In this document: positions 8,540 through 15,315 of the stretch, piece by piece | How positions within the stretch are numbered: the stretch's first letter is position 1 | Layout: each line of letters begins with the position of its first letter | Assembly: GCA_030625995.1 (NCBI GenBank) | Contig: DAOUPU010000037.1 | Location: forward strand, 1-16,439 | Length of the DNA stretch: 16,439 bases | Direction of reading: 5' to 3' | Source of the DNA: Flavobacteriaceae bacterium | Lineage (GTDB): Bacteria > Bacteroidota > Bacteroidia > Flavobacteriales > Flavobacteriaceae | Translations under genes and position numbers: made by a program | The notes under the pieces: generated by a model | Database searches by the model: none | Told to the model about the DNA's origin: nothing | What the model saw: the letters and a program-made list of their open reading frames with translations, nothing else

Positions 8540-9883
8540 ATGAAATCAATTATTGAGGGTTTTATGGAAGAGGTAAAAGTAAGGAACGGTCATGAGACAG
8601 AATTCTTACAAGCTGTTCAGGAAGTAGCCGAAACAGTTATTCCTTATATAATAACTAAAGATATTTATTACGGTAAAAATGTGTTGCTAAGAATGGTTGA
8701 GCCAGAGCGTGCAATAACATTTAGAGTGCCTTGGATAGATGATACAGGGGAGATCAGAGTAAATCGAGGGTATAGAATTCAAATGAATTCTGCAATTGGG
8801 CCCTATAAAGGTGGTCTGCGCTTTCATCCAACGGTAAATATGAGTATATTAAAATTTTTAGCTTTTGAACAAGTATTTAAAAATAGTTTAACCACATTAC
8901 CAATGGGTGGTGGTAAAGGTGGAGCAGATTTTGATCCTAAAGGAAAATCCGACAACGAAATTATGCGTTTTTGCCAGAGCTTTATGGCCGAATTATATCG
9001 ACATATTGGACCTAATACGGACATACCGGCAGGAGATATTGGAGTAGGTGGAAGAGAAATAGGATTTTTATACGGAGCCTATAAAAAATTAAGAAATGAA
9101 TTTACCGGTGTTTTAACCGGTAAAGGAATGAGTTGGGGAGGATCTTTAATTAGACCTGAAGCAACAGGTTACGGAACAGTTTATTTTGCTGAAAGCATGT
9201 TGAATACCAGAGATGATAGTATTAATGGTAAGACTGTTTTAGTATCCGGATCTGGTAATGTGGCACAATACGCTACCGAAAAAGCTACTCAGCTTGGTGC
9301 AAAAGTAGTGACCATGTCTGATTCTTCCGGATATATTTTTGATGCTGATGGAATTGATGCAGAGAAATTGGATTTTGTCATGGATCTGAAAAATATAAAA
9401 CGAGGCAGAATAAAAGAATATATTAAAAAGTATCCTTCAGCGAAGTTTGTAGAAGGAAAGACGCCTTGGAACGAAAAATGTGATGTTGCTCTGCCATGTG
9501 CAACACAAAATGAATTGGATAGTGAAGATGCAAAGACATTACTGGCACATGGATGTATCTGCGTTAGTGAAGGAGCAAATATGCCGTCAACACATCAGGC
9601 CATATCAGATTTCCATAAAGCAAAAATTCTTTTTGCGCCAGGTAAAGCTTCGAATGCAGGAGGTGTTGCTACTTCTGGTTTGGAGATGAGCCAAAATTCA
9701 TTGCGAATGAATTGGACCCGTGAAGAAGTGGATAATAAATTAAAACAAATTATGAGTGATATTCATAATTCATGTATTCAATACGGTAAAGATGAAGATG
9801 GATATATAGACTACGTTAGAGGTGCCAATATTGCTGGATTTGTTAAAGTAGCAGATGCCATGCTTGCACAAGGAGTAGTGTAA
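8540..9883 (+). CDS. gdhA: NADP-type glutamate dehydrogenase
   Basis: This enzyme aminates 2-oxoglutarate with ammonium to glutamate and is a main entry of nitrogen. The protein has 447 residues, standard for hexameric small-subunit enzymes. The substrate region has GPYKGGLRFHP (Lys90) and PMGGGKGGADFDPKGKS with the probable catalytic Lys126. The Rossmann domain begins near TVLVSGSGNVAQYATEKA (about residue 232). The KSDNE stretch and the overall match to the E. coli GdhA type point to NADPH, which is an inference. The gene is monocistronic: pheS diverges 191 bases upstream, and a 382-base hairpin-rich gap follows. The start ATG gives the family's normal N-terminus (about 40 residues before the first conserved block). 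Confidence 0.96.
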   Translation: MKSIIEGFMEEVKVRNGHETEFLQAVQEVAETVIPYIITKDIYYGKNVLLRMVEPERAITFRVPWIDDTGEIRVNRGYRIQMNSAIGPYKGGLRFHPTVNMSILKFLAFEQVFKNSLTTLPMGGGKGGADFDPKGKSDNEIMRFCQSFMAELYRHIGPNTDIPAGDIGVGGREIGFLYGAYKKLRNEFTGVLTGKGMSWGGSLIRPEATGYGTVYFAESMLNTRDDSINGKTVLVSGSGNVAQYATEKATQLGAKVVTMSDSSGYIFDADGIDAEKLDFVMDLKNIKRGRIKEYIKKYPSAKFVEGKTPWNEKCDVALPCATQNELDSEDAKTLLAHGCICVSEGANMPSTHQAISDFHKAKILFAPGKASNAGGVATSGLEMSQNSLRMNWTREEVDNKLKQIMSDIHNSCIQYGKDEDGYIDYVRGANIAGFVKVADAMLAQGVV

Positions 9884-9955
9884 TTTATTTCAACTTTAAA
9901 AACTACCAGGTTTCCTGCTGTTAATGTTCTGATGGCTATGGATTAATGACTGATA

Positions 9956-10031
9956 ATGAATTTCGAACAAGGAACATCGATTGAAGAATTAAAAAAGATC
10001 TGAAATCAAAAATCGATGTTCCTTGTTCAAT
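9956..10031 (+). repeat. Intergenic inverted-repeat family A, copy 1
   Basis: The arms at 9965-9982 and 10011-10028 are perfect 18-base reverse complements (GAACAAGGAACATCGATT and its partner), with a 28-base loop. The unit starts ATGAATTTC and a second, degraded unit occurs at 13294-13380. The perfect arms suggest a recent or maintained copy. It resembles palindromic intergenic repeats of other flavobacteria, as far as I recall. No transposase is nearby. Confidence 0.85.
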
Positions 10032-10040
10032 ATTTTTTTT
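9965..10040 (+). terminator. Possible gdhA terminator formed by repeat A
   Basis: The 18-base-pair stem of repeat A is followed within a few bases by eight T residues (10033-10040), as in an intrinsic terminator for plus-strand transcription. The 28-base loop is longer than usual and the stem starts 82 bases after the gdhA stop, so the assignment is tentative. Confidence 0.4.
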
Positions 10041-10044
10041 AGCC

Positions 10045-10069
10045 ATTGTTGGTGTTTTTCACCAACAAT
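10045..10069. repeat. Compact 10-base-pair hairpin
   Basis: ATTGTTGGTG (10045-10054) and CACCAACAAT (10060-10069) are perfect reverse complements around a five-T loop. No T run follows on the plus strand and no equivalent is seen on the minus strand, so it is not a standard terminator. It sits between repeats A and B. Confidence 0.7.
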
Positions 10070-10084
10070 TGATTACTCATGATC

Positions 10085-10166
10085 TATCATATAACTAAAA
10101 ATCCCAGTTATCGAAATAGATAATATGAGCTTGCTCATTGATGGACCGAGCTCGATTATTAATAAT
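10085..10166 (+). repeat. Dispersed structured element B, copy 2
   Basis: This is the reverse-complement counterpart of 4558-4639 (76/82 identical). It shows three internal pairings: ATCTAT and ATAACT near its start with AGTTAT and ATAGAT, then ATGAGC-TT-GCTCAT, then a palindrome running on to 10173 (10148-10173, 13-base arms with one mismatch around TCGATTATTAATAATCGA). It lies between gdhA and the flippase gene, both on the plus strand, about 100 bases before the flippase start. Function unknown. Confidence 0.8.
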
Positions 10167-10231
10167 CGAACTCAGGTTACAAGGCTTTGAAAAAAAAATC
10201 GATCTTTCATGTGTTTGTATAGCATAAACTC

Positions 10232-10239
10232 TATTTTTG
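10232..10239 (+). promoter_or_regulatory. Candidate -7 box for the flippase-dut-TPR operon
   Basis: TATTTTTG is a full TAnnTTTG match 26 bases before the TTG start. A TTTG at 10214-10217 could be the -33 element, but the 14-base spacing is shorter than usual. Confidence 0.5.
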
Positions 10240-10265
10240 TTCGTTAATACATCAAATAGATAAGA

Positions 10266-11726
10266 TTGAGTACCTTAAATCGGTTTTTTAAAGACGCCAT
10301 AATTTACGGAATTGCAGCCGTTCTACCCAGAGCAATTAATATTCTGCTAGTCAAATTACATACCAGTACTTTACAGTCGAACAAATATGCAGAGAACACT
10401 ATCTATTTTGTCTATGCCGCATACTTTAATGCCATTTTGACCTATGGAATGGAAACAGCATTTTTTAGATTTTTCACAAAAGAGAAAAATAAGGGTAAAG
10501 TAATCTCTACTACTTTTATTAGTTTGCTCATTACCACACTTTTATTCTTATTTTTAATGTTATTATACAGTGAAGATCTGTCCACTTATTTTGGATTTGC
10601 CGAACCTTTATATTTCCAGATCTTAATTTTAGTAACAACTTTTGACACACTGGTAGTAGTGCCATTCGCCTACCTAAGAGTTACTAATCGTCCGATAAAA
10701 TTTGCTGCTTATAAAGTTTTGAATATTGTGATATACGCATCCATAAATTTGTATTTTTTGCTTTACATTCCTTATGCCATAAAAAATGGAAATTATGTAC
10801 CTCAATTTATTAATGATCATTTTTATGAACATGCCCTGGTAGTATATATTTTCATTGCGAATTTAATAGCCAGTGTCTCTACTTTCATTATTCTGTCGCC
10901 TGTTTTGTTTAAGTTTCAATTCACCTTTGACAAGAAGCTGCTGATAAAGATGTTATATTACGGCTTACCCTTGATGATTGCAGGGGTTGCATTTATTACG
11001 AATGAAAATTTAGACAAGCTTTTAATGACCAAATATTTGGGAAAAGAAACTATGGGAATATATGCCGCCTGTTATAAATTGGGTGTATTTATGACACTTT
11101 ACATTATGGCTTTCAGACTTGGGGCTGAACCATTTTTTTTCAATCAGGCCAAAGAAAAGAATGCTAAAAAGGTATATGCGAAAATATTAAATTGGTTTAC
11201 TATTATTGGAGCGATCATTCTACTGGTTATAATAGCTTATATTGATGGATTTGCAAATCTGCTATTAGGAAAAGAAGAATATTTTCAGGGGCTGAAGATC
11301 GTTCCGGTCATATTGTTAGCAAATTTATTTTTAGGCATTTATGTAAATTTAGCGGTGTGGTATAAACTAACCGATAAAACTAAATATGGCATGTATATTT
11401 CATTATTTGGTGCTGCTATCACCATTGTTTTTAATGTAGTTTTCTTACCTAAAATTGGTTATATGGCTTCTGCCTGGGCAACATTAATTACCTATTCGGT
11501 TATGGTAATTATTTCCTATTATTTTGGTAAAAAATATTATATGATTCCGTATAGAATAAAAAATTTATTTATATATTTAATTCTTTCAACAGGCTTCGCT
11601 TATTTGTCCTTTGTGTTTTTTAGGGGTAACTTATTTATTTCTACACTTCTAGTAATTACATTTATAGGATTTGCGGCATGGAATGAAAAAAAGGAAATAC
11701 AACAATTTATAGAAAATGGTAGTTAA
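10266..11726 (+). CDS. Wzx-type polysaccharide flippase (MOP superfamily)
   Basis: This 486-residue integral membrane protein has about 12-14 hydrophobic segments, typical of lipid-linked oligosaccharide flippases. The N-terminus STLNRFFKDAIIYGIAAVLPRAIN is characteristic of this family. A conserved loop with NENLDKLLMTKYLGKETMGIYAACYKLGV (in part, about 246-275) corresponds to the middle of Wzx and MurJ-like proteins. The start is TTG at 10266; no ATG lies in the right place and the TTG restores the family's usual opening. It heads an operon with dut (11-base overlap) and a TPR protein. The substrate is not deducible: no glycosyltransferases are adjacent. A peptidoglycan lipid II role (MurJ) is less likely. 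Confidence 0.88.
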   Translation: MSTLNRFFKDAIIYGIAAVLPRAINILLVKLHTSTLQSNKYAENTIYFVYAAYFNAILTYGMETAFFRFFTKEKNKGKVISTTFISLLITTLLFLFLMLLYSEDLSTYFGFAEPLYFQILILVTTFDTLVVVPFAYLRVTNRPIKFAAYKVLNIVIYASINLYFLLYIPYAIKNGNYVPQFINDHFYEHALVVYIFIANLIASVSTFIILSPVLFKFQFTFDKKLLIKMLYYGLPLMIAGVAFITNENLDKLLMTKYLGKETMGIYAACYKLGVFMTLYIMAFRLGAEPFFFNQAKEKNAKKVYAKILNWFTIIGAIILLVIIAYIDGFANLLLGKEEYFQGLKIVPVILLANLFLGIYVNLAVWYKLTDKTKYGMYISLFGAAITIVFNVVFLPKIGYMASAWATLITYSVMVIISYYFGKKYYMIPYRIKNLFIYLILSTGFAYLSFVFFRGNLFISTLLVITFIGFAAWNEKKEIQQFIENGS

Positions 11727-12147
11727 GATAATTAATAAATCAAAGCATCAAACACCGAGTTATGAGACAATGGCCTCTGCCGGTATGGATTTACGAGCTA
11801 ATCTTTCAGAATTGGTAATATTGAAACCTTTAGAAAGAGCAATTATAAAAACAGGATTATACATAGCACTTCCAATGGGTTATGAAGCACAAATAAGACC
11901 AAGAAGTGGCTTGGCGGCAAAGCATGGTATAACAGTTTTGAATGCTCCCGGCACAATTGACGCTGATTACAGAGGTGAAATAGGGGTTATTTTGGTGAAT
12001 TTATCCAATGATGAATTTGCAATAAAAGATGGAGATAGAGTAGCGCAAATGGTAATTGCCAGGTTTGAACATACTAAATGGGAGGAAGTGAACGTTTTAA
12101 ATGAAACTTCTAGAGGAGATGGAGGATTCGGGAGTACCGGAATTTAA
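11716..12147 (+). CDS. dut: dUTP diphosphatase (dUTPase)
   Basis: This enzyme hydrolyses dUTP to dUMP and pyrophosphate, keeping uracil out of DNA and feeding thymidylate synthesis. The 143-residue length is standard for the homotrimeric enzyme. All five motifs are present: AGMDLRA (22-28), RPRSGLA (61-67), GTIDADYRGEIGV (79-91, with the probable catalytic Asp and the base-sensing Tyr85), RVAQMVI (108-114) and RGDGGFGSTG (133-142). The ATG lies inside the last codons of the flippase gene (overlap 11716-11726), so translation is probably coupled. Confidence 0.97.
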   Translation: MVVKIINKSKHQTPSYETMASAGMDLRANLSELVILKPLERAIIKTGLYIALPMGYEAQIRPRSGLAAKHGITVLNAPGTIDADYRGEIGVILVNLSNDEFAIKDGDRVAQMVIARFEHTKWEEVNVLNETSRGDGGFGSTGI

Positions 12148-12157
12148 ATTTAGATAA

Positions 12158-13048
12158 ATGAAAAAAATAATAATTTATATAGTATTTTTTACAATATATA
12201 ATGGCTTTAGTCAAGAGGGTCAGGATGATATTGTGGAAAACATATCAATTGATGCTTGTGAGTGTATATCAAAAATAAACACTGAGAACAACACTAAAAA
12301 TAACGCAATTAAAAATTGCATTGCGGCATCTGTAGTCGAAAATCTAAGAACGGAAGTAACTTCCAGTGAAGGCGATGTTTCCGAGATCCAATTAGAAGCT
12401 TCTGCCTATAAAATGATAGAGAGTTATTTGGTGGAAAATTGTGACGCTTTAAAGCAGTTGTCATTTACGGAAAGCGAAGAATTTGAGCATTCGACCTCTC
12501 AAAATGTTTTGGCGCAATTGGCCTATGATGACGGTATGGATTATATGGAAAGCGGAGATTATGAAACTGCGATCCTAAAATTTAAAAAGGCAATTGAAAT
12601 TGACCCTAATTTTGCCTTTTCCTGGGATAATTTAGGTGTTTGTTACAGAAAGTCGAATCAATATGAAAAGGCTATTGAAGCATATAAAAAATCCTTGGAA
12701 ATTAACCCTGAAGGAAGAATGCCTTTGATGAATATTGCTGTTACCTACAATCTCAAAAAAGAATTCGAAGAAGCTATTGTTTACTATAACAAATTCATAT
12801 CTATTTATAAAGATGACCCTGAAGGGTATTACGGATTGGGATTGATCTTATACACTAATAATATGCAGGAAGAGGGTCTGGCTAATTTAATACATGCCTA
12901 TACTATCTATTCCGCACAGAATTCGCCCTATCGTGCAGACGCAGCAAAAAAAATCGGGTATATGTATAATGACCTGAAGAATAATGACAAGTTAGAAATA
13001 TTTAATAAGGTTGCCGCAAAGTACAATTTAAAGATCCAAAATAATTAA
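12158..13048 (+). CDS. Secreted TPR protein with an N-terminal four-cysteine helical region
   Basis: This protein has 296 residues. A signal peptide is visible (MKKIIIYIVFFTIYNGFSQ, probable cleavage near residue 19). Residues 30-100 hold four cysteines as C34-x-C36, C54 and C95, a spacing I associate with a small helical domain of flavobacterial exported proteins, possibly disulphide-bonded. Three or four tetratricopeptide repeats follow from about 120 to 235 (YMESGDYETAILKFKKAIEIDP, then CYRKSNQYEKAIEAYKKSLEINP in part). It begins 10 bases after dut and is the last gene of the operon. Its final 9 codons lie in the direct repeat 13021-13069. The partner is unknown. Confidence 0.82.
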   Translation: MKKIIIYIVFFTIYNGFSQEGQDDIVENISIDACECISKINTENNTKNNAIKNCIAASVVENLRTEVTSSEGDVSEIQLEASAYKMIESYLVENCDALKQLSFTESEEFEHSTSQNVLAQLAYDDGMDYMESGDYETAILKFKKAIEIDPNFAFSWDNLGVCYRKSNQYEKAIEAYKKSLEINPEGRMPLMNIAVTYNLKKEFEEAIVYYNKFISIYKDDPEGYYGLGLILYTNNMQEEGLANLIHAYTIYSAQNSPYRADAAKKIGYMYNDLKNNDKLEIFNKVAAKYNLKIQNN

Positions 13049-13069
13049 TTACTTCACCTTTTCAATTAC
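13021..13069. repeat. Direct repeat D, left copy (TPR gene end and LysE-like remnant)
   Basis: These 49 bases recur at 13507-13555 with one difference (13028 against 13514). The similarity starts abruptly at 13021 and fades rightward after about 13083. The left half is the real 3' end of the TPR gene. On the minus strand the right half encodes FDKVIEKVK followed by a stop, identical in protein to the C-terminus of the LysE-family exporter encoded at 13535-14209. Confidence 0.9.
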
Positions 13070-13144
13070 TTTGTCAAAAATCTCTTGTTTTCGTTTTGGG
13101 ACACCTAGAAATTTTTGTAATTGTTTAATATAAATCTTAATGTT
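13049..13144 (-). pseudogene. Remnant of a LysE-like C-terminus
   Basis: Read on the minus strand, a 31-codon open stretch ends VPKRKQEIFDKVIEKVK plus stop. The real exporter ends YIPEQTIQIFDKVIEKVK. The first three differences between the copies (13070, 13073, 13079) are silent third-position changes; after that similarity is lost, and a stop codon (13145-13147) closes the frame upstream. It is too short to be a gene and is best read as a relic. Only the last 12 codons have clear similarity; what precedes them may be unrelated. Confidence 0.5.
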
Positions 13145-13293
13145 TTAACAAATTCATATTTGCTCCTCTTTTTTGATGTAGTCTGAATTGAAATTTTCCT
13201 TGATTAATATCGACTATAAAAACCAAATTGCTTCATGAAGGACCTATTCCTGTTGCTATGCCCCGATGTATTAACAACATATAAAAAATTTAG

Positions 13294-13380
13294 ATGAATT
13301 TCGAACAAGGATCAACGATTGAAGAATGATGAAATAAAAGTTCCGAAATCATAAATCCTTATTCCTTGTTCCTTGTTCAG
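13294..13380 (+). repeat. Intergenic inverted-repeat family A, copy 2 (degraded)
   Basis: It shares ATGAATTTCGAACAAGGA and CGATTGAAGAAT with copy 1 in the same plus-strand orientation. The arms (13303-13320 and about 13353-13379) no longer pair perfectly, and the right arm contains a tandem CCTTGTTCCTTGTTC. The internal region also differs in length. It lies inside the insert between the direct repeats D. Confidence 0.8.
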
Positions 13381-13506
13381 CATTTTCAGGTGGTAGTCAA
13401 AGTTATTCTTAGAAGATATGATTTTCATTTTTCCTAAAAAAATATAAATATAGTTACGGGACATCCAATCTATAAATAAAATGGTATAAAAAAAATGTAA
13501 ATAGGA

Positions 13507-13555
13507 GTACAATATAAAGATCCAAAATAATTAATTACTTCACCTTTTCAATTAC
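13507..13555. repeat. Direct repeat D, right copy (TPR-like relic and LysE gene end)
   Basis: This copy is identical to 13021-13069 at 48 of 49 positions. On the plus strand it encodes YNIKIQNN plus stop, against YNLKIQNN in the intact TPR protein. On the minus strand it is the real 3' end of the LysE-family gene (stop at 13535-13537). Confidence 0.9.
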
Positions 13556-14209
13556 CTTATCAAATATTTGTATAGTTTGCTCCGGGATATATTTTTTAGT
13601 CGCTAAAATGACACCGAAAATTATAAAGAACACACCTATCGTTTGACGAATTTTTCTGAGCACTACCGGCGTGAGTTGTTTTTTTAATTGTTTGGCCGCA
13701 GTAATTTTAATCAGATCTGTTACCAATAGGCTCAATATGACAACAACGAAATAATTAAATATTTTATTCTCGTTCATTTGAAGTCCTGAACTTATGGCAA
13801 TTACGATTGCCAACCAAAATGCCAAAACTCCTATATTAATGCTGTTCAGAAAAAACCCTTTTAGAAATAATCCTAAATAATTATTGTTTTCAACAACAAC
13901 CAATTCCTTATCTGTTACAGTTTTTTTAGTTTTTTTGTAAAAAATCGTGTATAGACCATAGGATATTAATATTATACCTCCAATAAGGAATAATCTGGGA
14001 TCATCCTTTAATTTAACGAGAAAAGTCTTACTCCCGTAATAGGCGGTAAAAATAAAAAGAGTATCTGAAAGAAGGACGCCAAAATCAAATACGATAGCAG
14101 CTCTTATACCCTTTACAACACTTGTTTCGAGTAAAACAAAAAATACTGGTCCAACCATAAAGGCCAACCCAAACCCTAAGAGTATAGCATTTAAATATTC
14201 GTTGATCAT
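13535..14209 (-). CDS. LysE-family translocator
   Basis: This 224-residue inner-membrane protein has about six hydrophobic segments (roughly 5-28, 38-60, 72-90, 113-138, 148-170 and 187-205). The N-terminal GFGLAFMVGPVFFVLLETSVVKG carries the family hallmark, a Gly-Pro in the first helix. LysE/RhtB proteins export amino acids or related small molecules; the actual substrate cannot be read here. A charged insertion with KKTKKTVTDKE lies between helices 3 and 4. The start is 26 bases after the reductase gene stop, so the two are probably co-transcribed. The 3' end lies within direct repeat D. Confidence 0.87.
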   Translation of the reverse strand: MINEYLNAILLGFGLAFMVGPVFFVLLETSVVKGIRAAIVFDFGVLLSDTLFIFTAYYGSKTFLVKLKDDPRLFLIGGIILISYGLYTIFYKKTKKTVTDKELVVVENNNYLGLFLKGFFLNSINIGVLAFWLAIVIAISSGLQMNENKIFNYFVVVILSLLVTDLIKITAAKQLKKQLTPVVLRKIRQTIGVFFIIFGVILATKKYIPEQTIQIFDKVIEKVK

Positions 14210-14235
14210 AGAGATTCTCTGCTCATAAAAAAATT

Positions 14236-15288
14236 TTATACATCGTCATAATCAATTTTGATCGTAGAGCTTACCGGATGTGATTGGCACGTTAAAATTA
14301 AGCCCTCCTTTAGCTCGTCTTCGCTTAAAATTGAATTATTATCCATAATAACCTCTCCTTCAATTACTTTAGCCAAACAGCTACTGCAAATTCCTCCTTG
14401 ACACGAATAGGGTGCATCTAGTCCTTGCAATAATGCCGCAGTTAAAATGACATCCTCTTTCTTCATTTCAAAGGTATTCTCTTCATCGTCCAATAAGATG
14501 GTTATTTCAGAATTGCCGGATAGGTCATTACTAGCTTCATTAGTAGCAGTGGAGATTGAAAATAATTCAAATTTAATAGCATCTTTATTGACTCCCTCTT
14601 CTAATAGTTTGTTTTTTGCCAAATCGATCATTTCTTCCGGCCCGCACAGAAAATAATTAGAGAAGCTGATGTCCTCGTATCTGTTTTTTACGAACTCCTC
14701 AATGATCTCCACATCAATCCTTCCTTTATATTTGTTATCTTCAAACTTTTGGCTAAAAACATAATGTGCTTCAAATTGGTTTTGATGCTGTAATCTCAAA
14801 TTATCGATTTCATTTTTAAACATGGTGTCCTCTGAAGATTTGTTGCCATAAAGCAAAACAAATTTACTTTCTTCTTCTGTTTCCAGAACAGATTTAATCA
14901 TAGACAAAACAGGCGTAATTCCGCTACCAGCCACAAAGGCAATGTAGTTTAGTTTATTGGAATCAGATACGTTAAGTGTAAATCTACCTTCGGGTGGAGA
15001 AACTTCCAGCAGTTGACCCGCTCTTAAGTTCTGGTTGGCATAGACTGAAAACGTTCCGTCTTTTACTTCTTTGATAGCTATACGCAGCTCATTGCTTTTT
15101 AGAGAAGAGCAAATAGAATATGCTCTACGTATAATTTTTCCATCCAATTCAATTTGCACATTTATGTACTGACCCGGGATAAAATTAAATTTGCTTTTTA
15201 AATTTTTCGGAATATCAAAAACGATAGAAACAGAATTCTTAGTTTCTCTTTTTACCTCCTTAACAGGGAGTTTATAAAACATCGACAA
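14236..15288 (-). CDS. PaaE-like flavin and 2Fe-2S oxidoreductase (ferredoxin-NADP reductase type)
   Basis: This 350-residue cytoplasmic electron-transfer protein has three domains in order. The FAD-binding barrel has RAYSICSS (55-62); the NAD(P)-binding domain has VAGSGITPVLSMI (119-131) and CGPEEM (215-220); the C-terminal plant-type 2Fe-2S ferredoxin domain has cysteines 296, 301, 304 and 334 (C-x4-C-x2-C...C). This is the layout of PaaE, the reductase of phenylacetyl-CoA epoxidase, but no paaABCD genes are adjacent, so the partner is unknown. The start at 15288 is TTG (MSMFYKL), which fits the family's usual opening; ATG at 15282 is an alternative that loses two residues. It is followed by the LysE-type exporter gene. 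Confidence 0.88.
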   Translation of the reverse strand: MSMFYKLPVKEVKRETKNSVSIVFDIPKNLKSKFNFIPGQYINVQIELDGKIIRRAYSICSSLKSNELRIAIKEVKDGTFSVYANQNLRAGQLLEVSPPEGRFTLNVSDSNKLNYIAFVAGSGITPVLSMIKSVLETEEESKFVLLYGNKSSEDTMFKNEIDNLRLQHQNQFEAHYVFSQKFEDNKYKGRIDVEIIEEFVKNRYEDISFSNYFLCGPEEMIDLAKNKLLEEGVNKDAIKFELFSISTATNEASNDLSGNSEITILLDDEENTFEMKKEDVILTAALLQGLDAPYSCQGGICSSCLAKVIEGEVIMDNNSILSEDELKEGLILTCQSHPVSSTIKIDYDDV

Positions 15289-15307
15289 TAGGCTAAAAAT
15301 TAAGATA

Positions 15308-15315
15308 CAAAAATA
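15308..15315 (-). promoter_or_regulatory. Candidate -7 box for the reductase-exporter operon
   Basis: On the minus strand this is TATTTTTG, a full TAnnTTTG match about 20 bases before the TTG start and 26 before the alternative ATG. No clear -33 element is seen. The remaining spacer up to 15421 shows nothing I can name. Confidence 0.5.

Larger units (their letters stand above)
9884..10265. other. Gene-free, hairpin-rich interval between gdhA and the flippase gene
   Basis: There is no credible reading frame in these 382 bases. In order they hold about 70 plain bases after gdhA, repeat A copy 1 (9956-10031) with a T run after it, a compact 10-base-pair hairpin (10045-10069), repeat B copy 2 (10085-10166) with its flanking palindrome, and a promoter box for the flippase gene (10232-10239). 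Confidence 0.7.
13049..13534. other. 486-base gene-free insert at the TPR/LysE convergent junction
   Basis: There is no credible gene. The interval holds a LysE-like C-terminal relic (13049-13144), about 150 bases of unassigned AT-rich DNA, repeat A copy 2 (13294-13380), another unassigned stretch, and a second copy of the TPR gene end (from 13507). Taking one 486-base unit out would join TAA directly to TTA, the two convergent stops. Confidence 0.7.

Noticed and set aside
13206..13290. Possible further protein relics in the middle of the 486-base insert
   Set aside because: Both strands were read in several frames; short open stretches exist but none matched a family I recognise or the neighbouring genes.
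13312..13512. 66-codon minus-strand open frame inside the gene-free insert
   Set aside because: It overlaps repeat A copy 2 and a direct-repeat edge, has no recognisable domain, and its composition is that of AT-rich spacer.
13021..13569. CRISPR or integron-like array suggested by the direct repeat
   Set aside because: There are only two copies, they contain coding gene ends, and no cas, integrase or further repeat units are present.
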